From a virus: a stretch of 64,000 bases of DNA. The translations under genes were made by a program, and so were the position numbers. The notes beneath the pieces are model-generated. The model was not told where the DNA came from, ran no database searches, and was given only the letters and a program-made list of their open reading frames with translations. Below are positions 1 to 8,512 of this stretch, piece by piece. The number at the start of each line of letters is the position of its first letter. Position 1 is the first letter of the stretch. The stretch covers positions 1 through 64,000 of the IMG/VR virus record IMGVR_UViG_3300032893_000011; one strand, given 5' to 3'.

Positions 1-2
1 GG

Positions 3-155
3 CTCGCGGGAACGGCCGGGAAGCGGCTCATGCCGCCGTGGAGTTCGGACGACCTGTCGCGGGCGGTGGGTGTCGACCCGGAGCGCTTCGACCGGCACAC
101 CGCCCTGGGCGACGTGCGCTGGGTGATAGCGCAGTGGGACGCGGTGATGGGTTGA
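3..155 (+). CDS. C-terminal end of an exonuclease-like protein (partial)
   Basis: The reading frame is open from the window edge to TGA at 153-155 and gives about 50 residues ending in FDRHTALGDVRWVIAQWDAVMG. The motif HxALGDxRW near a C-terminus is typical of DEDD-type 3'-5' exonucleases, where the H and D are catalytic, so I infer an exonuclease of that kind. Only the tail is visible. The stop overlaps the next start (TGATG), so the gene is probably translationally coupled to the conjugation genes that follow. Confidence 0.45.
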   Translation, partial: LAGTAGKRLMPPWSSDDLSRAVGVDPERFDRHTALGDVRWVIAQWDAVMG

Positions 156-1081
156 TGCGGATCAACCGGACGTGGCGGCACCGCATCGACTCGTCGCGCC
201 ACGGTGCCCGCAGGTGGGTCGTCTACGCGGCGGTCGCGCTGGGCGCGCTCGCGGGGGCGCACCTGCTCTGGTCGTGGCTGTTCGCCGTCCCCGACACCGT
301 GGCCGCGCAAACCCGCTCGACCGTCAACCGGGCCGCGGTGGTGTCGTCGTTCGCGCAGGACTTCGTCACCGTGTGGCTGACCGCCACCGACCCCCACGTC
401 CTCGACGCGTTCGCCACCCCGCCCGACGCGATGGTCACACCCCCGACACCCGCGGTGGTGCTCGGCGCCCCCAACGTCGTCGCCGTCGAGCTGGTCGGCA
501 ACGCCGGCAAGAACGCAGCCGCCGAGCAGTGGTCCGTCGTTGTCGGCGTCACCCAACGCCCGTGGGAGTCGGCCCCGCCCACCCGGGCCCTGTACCGGGT
601 GTCGATCCTGTGGAGCAGGTTCGGGCCCCGCGCGACCGGCATGCCCGCCCGCGTCTCCGGGCCCGGCGCGGGCGCGGACCTGCCGGTGGCCTACCCGGTG
701 ACCCTCGGGCAGGGCGACCCGCTGTGGACGCTGGTGTCCGGCTGGGCCGCCGCCTACCTCACCGGCTCGACGCCGGTGAGCCTGTACATCACCACCGACT
801 CCCTGATCAGCGGCCTAGGCGGTGCCTACCAGTCGGCGACATTGACTGGGCTGCGCGCCGACACCAACCCCGCCGCCAAACCCGCCGAAGGGCAGCGGAT
901 ACGGGTCTACGCCCAGGTCGACGCGCTCACCGCGCAATACGCCCACACATACATGAGCTACCCCCTGACGCTGCGCGGGGTCGGCGGGGCGTGGAGAATC
1001 GCGGCCATCGACCGCGCCCCGGCGATGATCGCCGACGACGACCCCCAACCGGTAACGCAAGGAGACAACAACCATGGTTGA
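155..1081 (+). CDS. TcpC/VirB8-like conjugal transfer protein
   Basis: This 308-residue protein has a short basic cytoplasmic tail, one membrane helix at about residues 20-45 (VVYAAVALGALAGAHLLWSW) and a large extracytoplasmic part. The exterior reads as two similar alpha/beta regions (about 60-160 and 185-295). That is the architecture of TcpC, the Gram-positive counterpart of VirB8, which has two NTF2-like domains and helps assemble the secretion channel. The ATG at 155 overlaps the previous stop, and the 3' end overlaps the next gene by 8 nt. The downstream VirB4-type ATPase supports the assignment. It is based on architecture and neighbours rather than a catalytic motif. Confidence 0.72.
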   Translation: MRINRTWRHRIDSSRHGARRWVVYAAVALGALAGAHLLWSWLFAVPDTVAAQTRSTVNRAAVVSSFAQDFVTVWLTATDPHVLDAFATPPDAMVTPPTPAVVLGAPNVVAVELVGNAGKNAAAEQWSVVVGVTQRPWESAPPTRALYRVSILWSRFGPRATGMPARVSGPGAGADLPVAYPVTLGQGDPLWTLVSGWAAAYLTGSTPVSLYITTDSLISGLGGAYQSATLTGLRADTNPAAKPAEGQRIRVYAQVDALTAQYAHTYMSYPLTLRGVGGAWRIAAIDRAPAMIADDDPQPVTQGDNNHG

Positions 1082-1346
1082 GACAACCCAGGCCGCGGCG
1101 GACCTGTTTTCGGCCATCCCGTCGATGTGGAGCGACGGGCGGGTCACCGCCGCGATCGTCGTCATCGCGATCGGCGCCATCATCGCGATCGCCAAGATCC
1201 ACCACGGCATCGGCAAGGCGATCGGCCTGTTCCTGGGGGCCGTCGTGCTGGGGGGTCTGGTGCTGGGATCGACCGGCGCCCTGGCGTCGATCAAACACAC
1301 CCTCGACAACCACGGCGGCATAACCTCCGGCGACTACGGCCGCTGA
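1074..1346 (+). CDS. Small two-helix membrane protein of the T4SS module
   Basis: The 90-residue product has two hydrophobic helices (about residues 24-42 and 50-68) separated by a short HHGIGK loop, with polar ends. It starts inside the preceding gene and ends four bases before the VirB4-like gene. In conjugation operons this slot usually holds a VirB2/pilin-like or TcpD-like subunit; that role is inferred from size, topology and position. No signal peptidase site is clear. Confidence 0.55.
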   Translation: MVETTQAAADLFSAIPSMWSDGRVTAAIVVIAIGAIIAIAKIHHGIGKAIGLFLGAVVLGGLVLGSTGALASIKHTLDNHGGITSGDYGR

Positions 1347-1349
1347 CCC

Positions 1350-4124
1350 GTGAACGACGAACGCGCGCGCGTCTACACCGACGTGCGCGACTTCCCCATC
1401 CACGTGTCCTACATGGACGAGCGGACCCGCATCTGGGGCGCCCCCTACCGCATCTGGGACGGCACCGCCGTGATCGTCGGCCTGTCGGCGACCGGGTGGG
1501 CGATGTGGCACTGGCTGGACTCCGGGCACCCCGTCATCATCGGCATCCTCGGCCTGACCCTCACCGCCGCGGCGAGGTGGCTGGCGAAGATGATGCCGAT
1601 CTCACGCCCGAGCCCCGCATGGCGGGCCCGCTGGCTGGCCACCGCCATCACGGCCCGCCCGCGGCGCGCCGACACGGCCGGCGGCGACCCGTGGCTGTCC
1701 CCACCCAAGGCGGTGATCGGCAACCTGGTGTTCACCCACGGCGGGGTGTACGCCGAATACCTTCTGGCCGGGCAGCCCGGCGGGATGATGCCCCACGAGC
1801 AGCGCCGCGCCGTAGCCGCGCGACACCGCCCCCTGGTGCGCCAACTGCCGTCCGGGTTCGTTCTGTGGGGGGTGTGCGCCCCGGTCGGGCGCCGCGAGCT
1901 GATCAACCGGATGCTGCGCGGCCACACCGACCAGCCGCGCTGGGTGTCGGAAGTCCGTGCATGGGAACCGGCCTTCGACCGTAAACAGTTCTGGGAGCCG
2001 GTGTTCGGTTTGCGGGTGCCCGTCGACGCCGGACAGGCCGGGCGCTCCAGCGTCGGCGGGCTGGCGAAGACGTGGAAAACCATCGTAGGGGCCGAGCCCG
2101 ACAACGCCGGAACCCTCGACGGGTACCGCCGCTTCGCCGACGAAATCCTCGCCAAGATCCCCGCCGAGTTCAACCCCGTCCCGGCCACGCCCCGCCAGAT
2201 CCGCTGGTGCTACCACCGCCACTGGACACGCGGCACCGACACCGAGCCGTTCCCGCACGGGCCCGGCGGCCCCGAGCGGTTCGACCCCGCCCACTTCCTC
2301 GACATGCCAGCCGTCTTCGACGAGGGCGACCAGGCCGGTCGCACCGGCCCGTGGTGGCGCCGGTGGCTGCCGTCGCTGGCGCCGGTGCTGCGCATCGACA
2401 CGGCGGGCGGTAATTCGTATCAGGCGCTGCTGGCGGTCGACCAGCTGCCCCGCCAGGGCCTCGCGCATCCCGGCGCCGAATACCTCATGTCCGTCTACGA
2501 CGTGCCGACCGACGCGCAGGTCGACTGGTACGCCCACGTCGACACCCGCTCGCGGGAGCGCGCCCTGGTCGGGGTGGACCGGGCGCAACGCAACCTCGAC
2601 GACCAGGCGTGGCAGACCAGCGGCCGCGGCGATTTGGCGCGCCGCTACGACTCGTCGGTCGACTACCGCCAAGCCCTGGAGGCCAGCAAGCTCGAACGCG
2701 AAACACAAACCACCACCGTCGTGGCGGTCGGCGCCTCCTCCCGCGCCTGGGTGCTGCGCGCGGCCGCCGCGCTGCGCACCCACATGGCCGAGGACATGGA
2801 GATCGTGCTGAGCGGACCGGCCGGCGCGCAGCGGGCCCTGTGGTGCCTGGGGGCCACAGGCGCCGCCGACCAGTCACCGCGCTCACAGTTCCGCCATCCC
2901 ACCACCACCACCGAATGGGCGCGGTTCGCGCCGCTCGCATCGGCCGAACTGGGCAACGACACCGGCATCCTGCTGGCCGCGAACCTGTCCACGGCCCGTC
3001 CTGGCCCGGTGTACGTCGACCTGGAGGGCTCCGCGGCGCGGCGCGACGCCCCCGGCATGCTGTGGTTCGGCCCGCCCGGCGGCGGCAAGTCGCAGGGCTG
3101 CAAACGCGTCGCCGACGCCCTGATCAAACGCGGCTCCCAGGTCACCGTCATCGACCCCGGCTCGAAACGCGAATGGGAGCACGCCCTGGCGCACCACGGC
3201 GACGCGGTGGCGGTGATCGACCCCACGGCGGGCCGCTGGTCGATCGACCCGCTGCGCCTGTTCCCGCGGGCGGTGGCGGTCGAACACACCCTCGACCACC
3301 TTTTGCCGCTGCTGGGCGTCGAACCCGACTCCGCAGCCGCCGGGCAGCTGAACCTGGCGCTGCGCGACGAATCCATACCGAGCCTCGCCGCGCTCACCAG
3401 AACGTTGCGCCCCGACGGCGAGCACCCCGAGCTGGCCGCCAAGCTGCGATCCTGGGCCGGCGTGGACTACCTGCGCGGCCTGTTCGACGACACCCTGCCC
3501 GTCCCGCCCATCGCGCAGCACGACGCCGTCATCTGGCTCACCCACTCCCTCGAACTGCCCACCATGAGCAACACCGACAACCTGCACCTGTACGGCCGCC
3601 AGTCCCGGCGGGCCCGCGCGGGTCTGGCCGTCTACGGCCTCATCGCGGCCCTGACCCGGCTCACCTACACCAGTGCGGGCCGCGACCGCTGGGGGTGGCT
3701 GATCTGCGAGGAGGCCCGCACCTACCTGGCGTCCCCGGCCGGGCGGGAGGAGGCCACCCGCACAATCACCCAGGGCCGCAAGGAGCACTACGGCCTGATC
3801 GTCATCTCCCAGCACATCGAGGACTTCGACGGCATCCCCACCCAGGACCTGCCGATGCGGATAATCACGCCGTTCAAACCCGCCGAGCGCGACTACGCCC
3901 GCGCGGTGTTCAAGCGGATGGGCATCGACCCCGACCAGTACCCCCAGGTCCTCGACACCCGCACCGCGGAGGGCCACGGCTACGCCTACTTCATCGACCA
4001 CCTGGGCCGCGCCGGGCTGGTGGACCTGCTGGCCCCGGTGCAACCCGAACTGGTCGGCGCGTTCGACACCCGCAACCTCGACCAAACAGTACAATGCCTA
4101 CATGATGGATCCGGAAGACGCTGA
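1350..4124 (+). CDS. VirB4-family conjugation ATPase
   Basis: The 924-residue protein begins at GTG 1350. Its first 110 residues carry two membrane segments (PrgI-like in position), followed by a long domain that would contact the channel and a C-terminal RecA-like ATPase. Walker A is GPPGGGKS at residues 574-581 and Walker B is WGWLICEEAR at about 781-790. A downstream QGRKEHYGLIVISQH segment matches the VirB4/TraC pattern. Known role of the family: cytoplasmic ATPase that powers type IV secretion assembly and DNA or protein transfer. It sits in one operon with the VirB8-like and VirB6-like genes. No relaxase or VirD4 coupling protein is seen in the window, so either the module continues to the left or it is incomplete. 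Confidence 0.9.
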   Translation: MNDERARVYTDVRDFPIHVSYMDERTRIWGAPYRIWDGTAVIVGLSATGWAMWHWLDSGHPVIIGILGLTLTAAARWLAKMMPISRPSPAWRARWLATAITARPRRADTAGGDPWLSPPKAVIGNLVFTHGGVYAEYLLAGQPGGMMPHEQRRAVAARHRPLVRQLPSGFVLWGVCAPVGRRELINRMLRGHTDQPRWVSEVRAWEPAFDRKQFWEPVFGLRVPVDAGQAGRSSVGGLAKTWKTIVGAEPDNAGTLDGYRRFADEILAKIPAEFNPVPATPRQIRWCYHRHWTRGTDTEPFPHGPGGPERFDPAHFLDMPAVFDEGDQAGRTGPWWRRWLPSLAPVLRIDTAGGNSYQALLAVDQLPRQGLAHPGAEYLMSVYDVPTDAQVDWYAHVDTRSRERALVGVDRAQRNLDDQAWQTSGRGDLARRYDSSVDYRQALEASKLERETQTTTVVAVGASSRAWVLRAAAALRTHMAEDMEIVLSGPAGAQRALWCLGATGAADQSPRSQFRHPTTTTEWARFAPLASAELGNDTGILLAANLSTARPGPVYVDLEGSAARRDAPGMLWFGPPGGGKSQGCKRVADALIKRGSQVTVIDPGSKREWEHALAHHGDAVAVIDPTAGRWSIDPLRLFPRAVAVEHTLDHLLPLLGVEPDSAAAGQLNLALRDESIPSLAALTRTLRPDGEHPELAAKLRSWAGVDYLRGLFDDTLPVPPIAQHDAVIWLTHSLELPTMSNTDNLHLYGRQSRRARAGLAVYGLIAALTRLTYTSAGRDRWGWLICEEARTYLASPAGREEATRTITQGRKEHYGLIVISQHIEDFDGIPTQDLPMRIITPFKPAERDYARAVFKRMGIDPDQYPQVLDTRTAEGHGYAYFIDHLGRAGLVDLLAPVQPELVGAFDTRNLDQTVQCLHDGSGRR

Positions 4125-4209
4125 AAACGACTACTGCGTTCAAGGCAAGTTCGACGGGGTACTTGCCCACAAAGCGCAGATGGACGGACGCTTGTACGTG
4201 AGCAGATGA
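4102..4209 (+). CDS. Small acidic protein, 35 aa, unknown
   Basis: An ATGATG start lies inside the end of the VirB4-like gene, and the TGA overlaps the next ATG (ATGA). The product begins MMDPEDAENDYCV and is polar. The tight overlap at both ends in a co-directional operon is the main reason to call it. Function unknown. Confidence 0.48.
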   Translation: MMDPEDAENDYCVQGKFDGVLAHKAQMDGRLYVSR

Positions 4210-4439
4210 GCGACATGAAGCTCTACCAGTGGCGCACGCCGCACGGCTGGCTAGCAACGGAGATCTACATCGGCGACGTCAGCATATGCGTGGCGCCGGA
4301 CGAGGACGGGCACTGGCATTGGCGCATCGGAGATGAAGGCGCCGACTGGCAGCCCATCGAAACGCTCGACGACCTGGCACGCTGCATCATCAAAGCACGC
4401 GGAATCGTCGCAATCCTGTCGTATCCAGGGTCCCAATGA
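4206..4439 (+). CDS. Hypothetical protein, 77 aa
   Basis: A Trp-rich small protein (WRTPHGW, GHWHWRIGDEGADW) with alternating strands and a C-terminal helix. It overlaps both neighbours by four bases or less. I do not recognise a family. The position between VirB4-like and VirB6-like genes suggests it travels with the conjugation module, but no motif shows a role in it. Confidence 0.58.
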   Translation: MSDMKLYQWRTPHGWLATEIYIGDVSICVAPDEDGHWHWRIGDEGADWQPIETLDDLARCIIKARGIVAILSYPGSQ

Positions 4440-4567
4440 CGGCCGCCGCAGACCACCCGAACCAGCCACCCAGGCGAAGCTGGGAGGAGCGCCACCAGTT
4501 CGGGTGGGACGCGCTGGCTGTCGCCATCGACTACTACTCGACGCTCATGGAGGAGTGGGATGACTGA
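4436..4567 (+). CDS. Small protein, 43 aa, unknown
   Basis: The ATG at 4436 overlaps the previous stop and the TGA lies inside the next gene. The product is polar with an aromatic C-terminal helix (AIDYYSTLMEEWDD). Called on overlapping spacing only. Confidence 0.42.
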   Translation: MTAAADHPNQPPRRSWEERHQFGWDALAVAIDYYSTLMEEWDD

Positions 4568-4751
4568 CCACATCTGCCCCATCTATGACTGCCGCTGCCC
4601 AGCCGGAGACGCCGCCCGCATCGCATTCGCACGGGTCAACCTCATGATCGACGAGAAACACCCCGACGACCAATACTGGCAGGCCTGGGACCAGTTCGAG
4701 GCCGCCACCATGACACGCTTCGAGCAATGCCGATGCCCGACCCAGACCTGA
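4560..4751 (+). CDS. Cys-containing small protein, 63 aa
   Basis: The N-terminus has CPIYDCRCPAGD and the C-terminus EQCRCPT, so four to five cysteines flank a central helix. This may be a small metal-binding or disulfide fold. Start and stop overlap both neighbours. Function not recognised. Confidence 0.52.
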   Translation: MTDHICPIYDCRCPAGDAARIAFARVNLMIDEKHPDDQYWQAWDQFEAATMTRFEQCRCPTQT

Positions 4752-4975
4752 CCGCCGCCAAAAGGGTCCTAGCCGTACTCACCGGCCTGCCCTGCGACAA
4801 CACCTGGTGCAACCACCCCGTCGCCTACACCGTCAACTGGCACGGCTGCCACCACCAACTCCTATGCGGCCCCTGCTGGGACAAAACCGCCAAAGTCCTC
4901 GAACACTACGGCCAATGCCCCTGGTGCCACACCATCTACCTCCCCGAGCACCTGGTCAACGCCGAAAAGCTATGA
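4727..4975 (+). CDS. Zinc-ribbon-like small protein, 82 aa
   Basis: Cysteines and histidines are arranged as CDNTWCNH, CHHQLLCGPCW and CPWCH, a pattern expected for a small treble-clef or zinc-ribbon fold. A short helix leads in. The stop overlaps the start of the VirB6-like gene (CTATGA). Metal binding is inferred from spacing; the target is unknown. Confidence 0.58.
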   Translation: MPMPDPDLTAAKRVLAVLTGLPCDNTWCNHPVAYTVNWHGCHHQLLCGPCWDKTAKVLEHYGQCPWCHTIYLPEHLVNAEKL

Positions 4976-6996
4976 CCACCGCACTAGCGGCCTGGCTGCA
5001 CACACACACCCACACCCGCCGCGCCTGGCTCCTCATACAGGCATTATGGGCAACGTGGATCACCGCACTGATGACCGCACCCCACGCCGCAGCCTCCGCA
5101 GCCGCCGACGAACTCTCCTGGACCGGCCTCAAAGACAGCTACGGCGTGCCGATCGGAGCGCACGTCGTGGCGACCGTCCCCATGCTCGAAGCCCTGGACA
5201 AGCAGGGCACCCCGTTCGGCGTCGACCCGGCCCAGTGGGGCCCGGCCTTGGCGGACAGGATGGTCACCGCGCTGGGGTTGACCGGCCTGGGCGGGGTGCT
5301 GGCGTTCGAGTCGGCCGCGCTGGCGTTTCTGTGCGCGGTGGGGATCTGGCTGGTGCGGTTCGCCCTGTCGACGACGTGGCTGGGCTGGCTCGCCGCTGCG
5401 GCGCGCCCGATCCTCGTTAACGTTAACGCCGTGGAGGCGCAGTTCCACCTGGTCGCCGGGGTGGGCCTGGTGTGCGCGGTGGTCGGCGCGGTGGTGGGTG
5501 TGATGCGCGGGGTGGGCCGCGGTTTGGGCATCATGGCCGGCGGTGTCCTCGTGTTCGCGGCATCGCTGTTTCTGCTGCGCGACCCCCTGGGCGAGGAGAC
5601 GGGCGACAACGGGGTCCTCGGCATAGGCCGCAGCCTGGGGTTTCGCATCTCGCAGGGCTTCGGCAACAACGGCCCGCTGACATCGGGCGGCATGGACGCG
5701 CAGCTGGACCGGCTGTCGTCCTCGCTGGTGGACGTGCTGGTGCGCCAGCAGGTGGAGCAGGTCAACTTCGGGCACGTCATCGACTCGGTGCCCGGCGCGG
5801 CGGCGGCCTACAACGCGGCGCTCATGTCGCCCGACCCGACCGTTAACGCCGCGCACGCGGTGGGGGTGTACGACCCGTCGGCCCTGGCGCACGCCCAGCA
5901 GCTCACCGAGGGCTCGGCGGCGCTGTTCGCGCTGCTGATCTGCGTGGTGGGTGTTGTTTTGCTGGCCGTGTGTTACGTGGGCGCCGAGGTGGTGCGCATC
6001 GGCTTCAAAGCCTTCTTTTATGTGCTGATCATCGGCCCGGCGGCGCTTTTGGCGATCCCGCCGGGCCCGCCGCGCCAGTTCGCCAAGCGCGCCGCGTTCA
6101 GGCTGGTGGTGTTCGGTCTGGAGACCCTGGTCGCCACCGTCGGGCTGGGCGTGTTGGTGATCCTGCTGTCCGACACGGCCCGCGGCACACTGCCCGGCGT
6201 TAACGGCATGGCTGCTCCGATGGCCAAACTTTTGGTGATGGCGATGATCGGGGTCGGCGGCGCGTTCGGGTTCCGATACTTGCTTAAGTCGCTGTTCGGG
6301 GACCGTGGGATCGCGGGCCCGGTGCGGGCGTTTCGGGCGGTGTCGGGCGGTTCGGCCGCAGCGGAGAGAACCATCCAGGAGGCCGGGCACATCCGGCGCC
6401 GAGCCCAGGCGGGCGCGTCGTGGCTGTCGTTGGCGACCAGCAGATCCGCCGGGCCGCCGCCGCCGGCCCGTCAGGCCCACCCGACACCCGCCCCGGCGCG
6501 CACCCAGAGCCAAACCGCGAGCCCGCCCACAGGCCAGACCACAAGCCAGCCCGGGCCCGCGAGCCCGGCCCAGCCAGCCGGCCCGGCTCCGGCGAATGGG
6601 CGCACACCCGCCCCGCCGCGAACGGCAGCCGCCGCGGGCACCGCCGCCACCATTGCCGCCGCTGCCCTCCCGGCAGCCGGTGCGGCCAAAGTCGCCGCGG
6701 GCGCAGCCAGGATCGCCACGACGAGCGCTGCTACTCAGGCGCGGTCACTCGCCGCGCAACCACCCGCCGCGCCGCAAGCCAACCCGCCACGAACGACCAC
6801 GCCACCGTCCCGCACGCAACCCCAACCCTCCGCGCCAACCCAACCGGCCGACAAAGCCGCCACGCCGACCCGGCCGCCCAAGGCAGCCACACCCGCGCGC
6901 CCAGGCCCCAAACAGCCGCCGCCCGCAACCCCGCGCGAGCACCCCAACGATCCGCCGCCACCCGCGCGCACCCCAGGCAAACCGCCCGGCCAGTAA
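4972..6996 (+). CDS. VirB6/TrbL-like polytopic conjugation protein
   Basis: The ATG at 4972 is chosen because it overlaps the previous stop and opens directly on a signal-like hydrophobic segment ending in TAPHAAASAAA. The 674-residue product then has about six further membrane segments up to residue 430, including a cluster around LFALLICVVGVVLLAVC. A cytoplasmic tail of about 200 residues is almost entirely Pro, Ala, Thr and Arg. This is the plan of VirB6/TrbL or TcpH-type inner-membrane channel proteins in Gram-positive conjugation systems. Together with the VirB8-like and VirB4-like genes it forms the core of a type IV secretion apparatus. Three CGTTAACG palindrome sites (one doubled) fall inside this gene. 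Confidence 0.78.
   Translation: MTTALAAWLHTHTHTRRAWLLIQALWATWITALMTAPHAAASAAADELSWTGLKDSYGVPIGAHVVATVPMLEALDKQGTPFGVDPAQWGPALADRMVTALGLTGLGGVLAFESAALAFLCAVGIWLVRFALSTTWLGWLAAAARPILVNVNAVEAQFHLVAGVGLVCAVVGAVVGVMRGVGRGLGIMAGGVLVFAASLFLLRDPLGEETGDNGVLGIGRSLGFRISQGFGNNGPLTSGGMDAQLDRLSSSLVDVLVRQQVEQVNFGHVIDSVPGAAAAYNAALMSPDPTVNAAHAVGVYDPSALAHAQQLTEGSAALFALLICVVGVVLLAVCYVGAEVVRIGFKAFFYVLIIGPAALLAIPPGPPRQFAKRAAFRLVVFGLETLVATVGLGVLVILLSDTARGTLPGVNGMAAPMAKLLVMAMIGVGGAFGFRYLLKSLFGDRGIAGPVRAFRAVSGGSAAAERTIQEAGHIRRRAQAGASWLSLATSRSAGPPPPARQAHPTPAPARTQSQTASPPTGQTTSQPGPASPAQPAGPAPANGRTPAPPRTAAAAGTAATIAAAALPAAGAAKVAAGAARIATTSAATQARSLAAQPPAAPQANPPRTTTPPSRTQPQPSAPTQPADKAATPTRPPKAATPARPGPKQPPPATPREHPNDPPPPARTPGKPPGQ
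5415..5428. repeat. CGTTAACG palindrome, first of 13 dispersed copies
   Basis: CGTTAACGTTAACG holds two overlapping copies. Further exact copies begin at 5841, 6198, 7093, 9711, 23963, 24470, 34705, 35846, 36641, 53588 and 54399. Near-copies are AGTTAACG at 8493 and CGTTAACA at 9240. Copies occur both as Val-Asn (GTT AAC) and as Leu-Thr (TTA ACG) and also in intergenic DNA, so protein sequence does not explain them. Confidence 0.8.
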
Positions 6997-7008
6997 AGGG
7001 ATGATTCG

Positions 7009-7098
7009 ATGAGTGAAGAAAGCCTGCTGAAAACACGGCTCACACAATCTGCCCTTGATTTCGAGGACGTAGGGACCGAGCCGCCCGACCACCGTTAA
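7009..7098 (+). CDS. Small protein, 29 aa
   Basis: An ATG at 7009 has an AAAGGG eight bases upstream and encodes 29 mostly polar residues beginning MSEESLLKTRL. Its TAA stop lies within a CGTTAACG site. Called on the ribosome site and spacing; no function recognised. Confidence 0.42.
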   Translation: MSEESLLKTRLTQSALDFEDVGTEPPDHR

Positions 7099-7135
7099 CG
7101 ACACACCCCGCCGCAAACAGGGCCCGCCGCAACCA

Positions 7136-7157
7136 CGGCGTTATCCTGAGAACGCCG
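7136..7157 (+). promoter_or_regulatory. Hairpin with embedded -10-like hexamer before the 7174 gene
   Basis: CGGCGTT and AACGCCG form a perfect 7-bp stem around an 8-nt loop. TATCCT at 7142-7147 overlaps the loop and matches TANNNT. It may be a terminator for the conjugation operon, a promoter region, or both; there is no U-tract, which weakens the terminator reading. Confidence 0.3.
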
Positions 7158-7173
7158 AAGAAGCGAGACCCCC

Positions 7174-7653
7174 GTGTTCCTCACGCGCCTGCTGCGGGCA
7201 CGCCAACCCGACCCCGAACCGCCTGTGACGCCCAACTTCGACGCCCCGGGGCTCACCCACCACTGGCAGCTGGTCGAGCGCCACGAAATCAGCAGCGACC
7301 TGGCCGACGACCTGCCCGAGCACGAGAAGGCCGCCATCATCTCCGACGCCCGCCTAGCCGCCGCCGAGTGGGCCGCCCGCGAGGGTGTCGGCGTGACCCA
7401 CGTCGAAGCGTTCAAACGCCGCCTGCAGGTCGGCATCCGCTTCGAGCTGACCGTCGCCAAAGCGGTCGCCAACCCCGCCTGGGACGAGTTCGAGTGGGTG
7501 TGGTCGTCGCGATGGCGCGACTGGCAGCGCCGACTGGGCGCGCTGCGCCGCTACGAGAAGCACGGCCGCGCCCATCCCATCCGGGCCCTGCCCGGCGGTG
7601 CCATGGTGATACCGCTGCACCAACGCCACCAACACGAAAGCGACCCCACCTAG
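7174..7653 (+). CDS. Hypothetical protein, 159 aa
   Basis: It starts at GTG 7174 and gives a mostly helical, charged protein with a Trp-rich segment (WDEFEWVWSSRWRDWQ) and a basic end. It is the first gene after the hairpin. I do not recognise a family. Confidence 0.58.
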   Translation: MFLTRLLRARQPDPEPPVTPNFDAPGLTHHWQLVERHEISSDLADDLPEHEKAAIISDARLAAAEWAAREGVGVTHVEAFKRRLQVGIRFELTVAKAVANPAWDEFEWVWSSRWRDWQRRLGALRRYEKHGRAHPIRALPGGAMVIPLHQRHQHESDPT

Positions 7654-7829
7654 TGGGCGCGGCACCGCAAATGGACCTAGAGGAGCTGGCCGCCCTTTTG
7701 GGGGAGCACGCGCTCGCCGTCTACTCCTGGGGGCCGGAAGGTTGCCGATGCCAAGAATGGGACGGCGACAGCGCTGATCACCCGCGGCACCAGGCGGAGA
7801 TGATTATCGCCAGGTGCGGCAACGGGTAG
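7653..7829 (+). CDS. Hypothetical small acidic protein, 58 aa
   Basis: GTG 7653 overlaps the previous stop (TAGTG); ATG 7671 would give 52 residues. The product has a helical N-terminus (MDLEELAALLGEHALAVYSW) and two cysteines. Unknown function. Confidence 0.48.
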   Translation: MGAAPQMDLEELAALLGEHALAVYSWGPEGCRCQEWDGDSADHPRHQAEMIIARCGNG

Positions 7830-7842
7830 CTACCGCCGCCGC

Positions 7843-7848
7843 TAACAT
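7843..7848 (+). promoter_or_regulatory. Leaderless-type promoter TAACAT
   Basis: TAACAT is followed by seven bases and then GTG 7856. This places the expected transcription start at the start codon, and it decides the start of the glycosyltransferase. Confidence 0.5.
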
Positions 7849-7855
7849 CGACCCC

Positions 7856-8512
7856 GTGATCGGGGTCGCGATATCCACCTGGCGCCGCCCGGACACCCTC
7901 GCGCTGGCCCTGAACGAGTGGGCGCGGCGCCTCGCCGGGGTGTCCCTGCTAGTCGTCAACCACGACGAGCAGGGCCGCGGCGTCGCCGAAACCAAAAACG
8001 CCGGGCTGGCCGCCCTCATGGCCGATCCCCGAATCACCGACCTGTTCTTGGCTGATGATGATGTGTCTCCCATCGCCGACGACTGGGCCCGCCCCTACGT
8101 CCAATCCCCCCACCCCCACCTGATGCACTGCTGGGGAGCCAACCGCTACGAACGCGAAATCGACGGCCACACCATCTGGTCGTGGCCCCGCGGGGTGCTC
8201 CTGTACGCCAGGAGGGCGGTCGTCGAGCGCGTCGGCGGCATGCGCCCCGACTTCGGCCCGGTGGGCGGAGAGCACGTCGAATGGTCGCGCCGCGTCCACA
8301 ACTGCGGGTTCACCCCCCACCCGTTCATGGACGTCGCCGGATCCAACCGGCTGTGGTGCTACGACACCACGGCACCGACCACCCTGCCGAAAACCCGCTA
8401 CACCGACCGCCGCTGGAAAACACGCCGCCAACGCCTCCTGGAGTCCTATCGGCACTCCACCGAACACGTCGCTTTGCCCCTGCCCGCCCATCAGTTAACG
8501 TCACCGCTGTGA
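7856..8512 (+). CDS. Family 2-like glycosyltransferase
   Basis: From GTG 7856 the product (218 aa) starts IGVAISTWRRPDTL, a GT-A opening. It continues with KNAGLAALM and LFLADDDVSP, in which the acidic run is the DxD-type metal and nucleotide-sugar site, and then VGGMRPDFGPVGGEHVEWSRR, the acceptor/catalytic segment. GTG 7814 is an alternative start inside the previous gene, but the -10 hexamer supports 7856. The donor and acceptor cannot be told. It is one of about seven glycosyltransferase-like genes here, which suggests glycosylation of virion proteins, host glycans or modified DNA. Confidence 0.75.
   Translation: MIGVAISTWRRPDTLALALNEWARRLAGVSLLVVNHDEQGRGVAETKNAGLAALMADPRITDLFLADDDVSPIADDWARPYVQSPHPHLMHCWGANRYEREIDGHTIWSWPRGVLLYARRAVVERVGGMRPDFGPVGGEHVEWSRRVHNCGFTPHPFMDVAGSNRLWCYDTTAPTTLPKTRYTDRRWKTRRQRLLESYRHSTEHVALPLPAHQLTSPL
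8496..8501 (+). promoter_or_regulatory. Leaderless-type promoter TAACGT overlapping a GTTAACG site
   Basis: TAACGT plus a 7-nt spacer leads to GTG 8509. The hexamer overlaps AGTTAACG (8493-8500), so a protein that binds this palindrome would cover the promoter. Confidence 0.48.

Noticed and set aside
1602-2783. Minus-strand frame of 393 codons inside the VirB4-like gene
   Set aside because: Gly/Arg/Val-rich shadow; the plus-strand gene has clear Walker motifs and overlapping neighbours.
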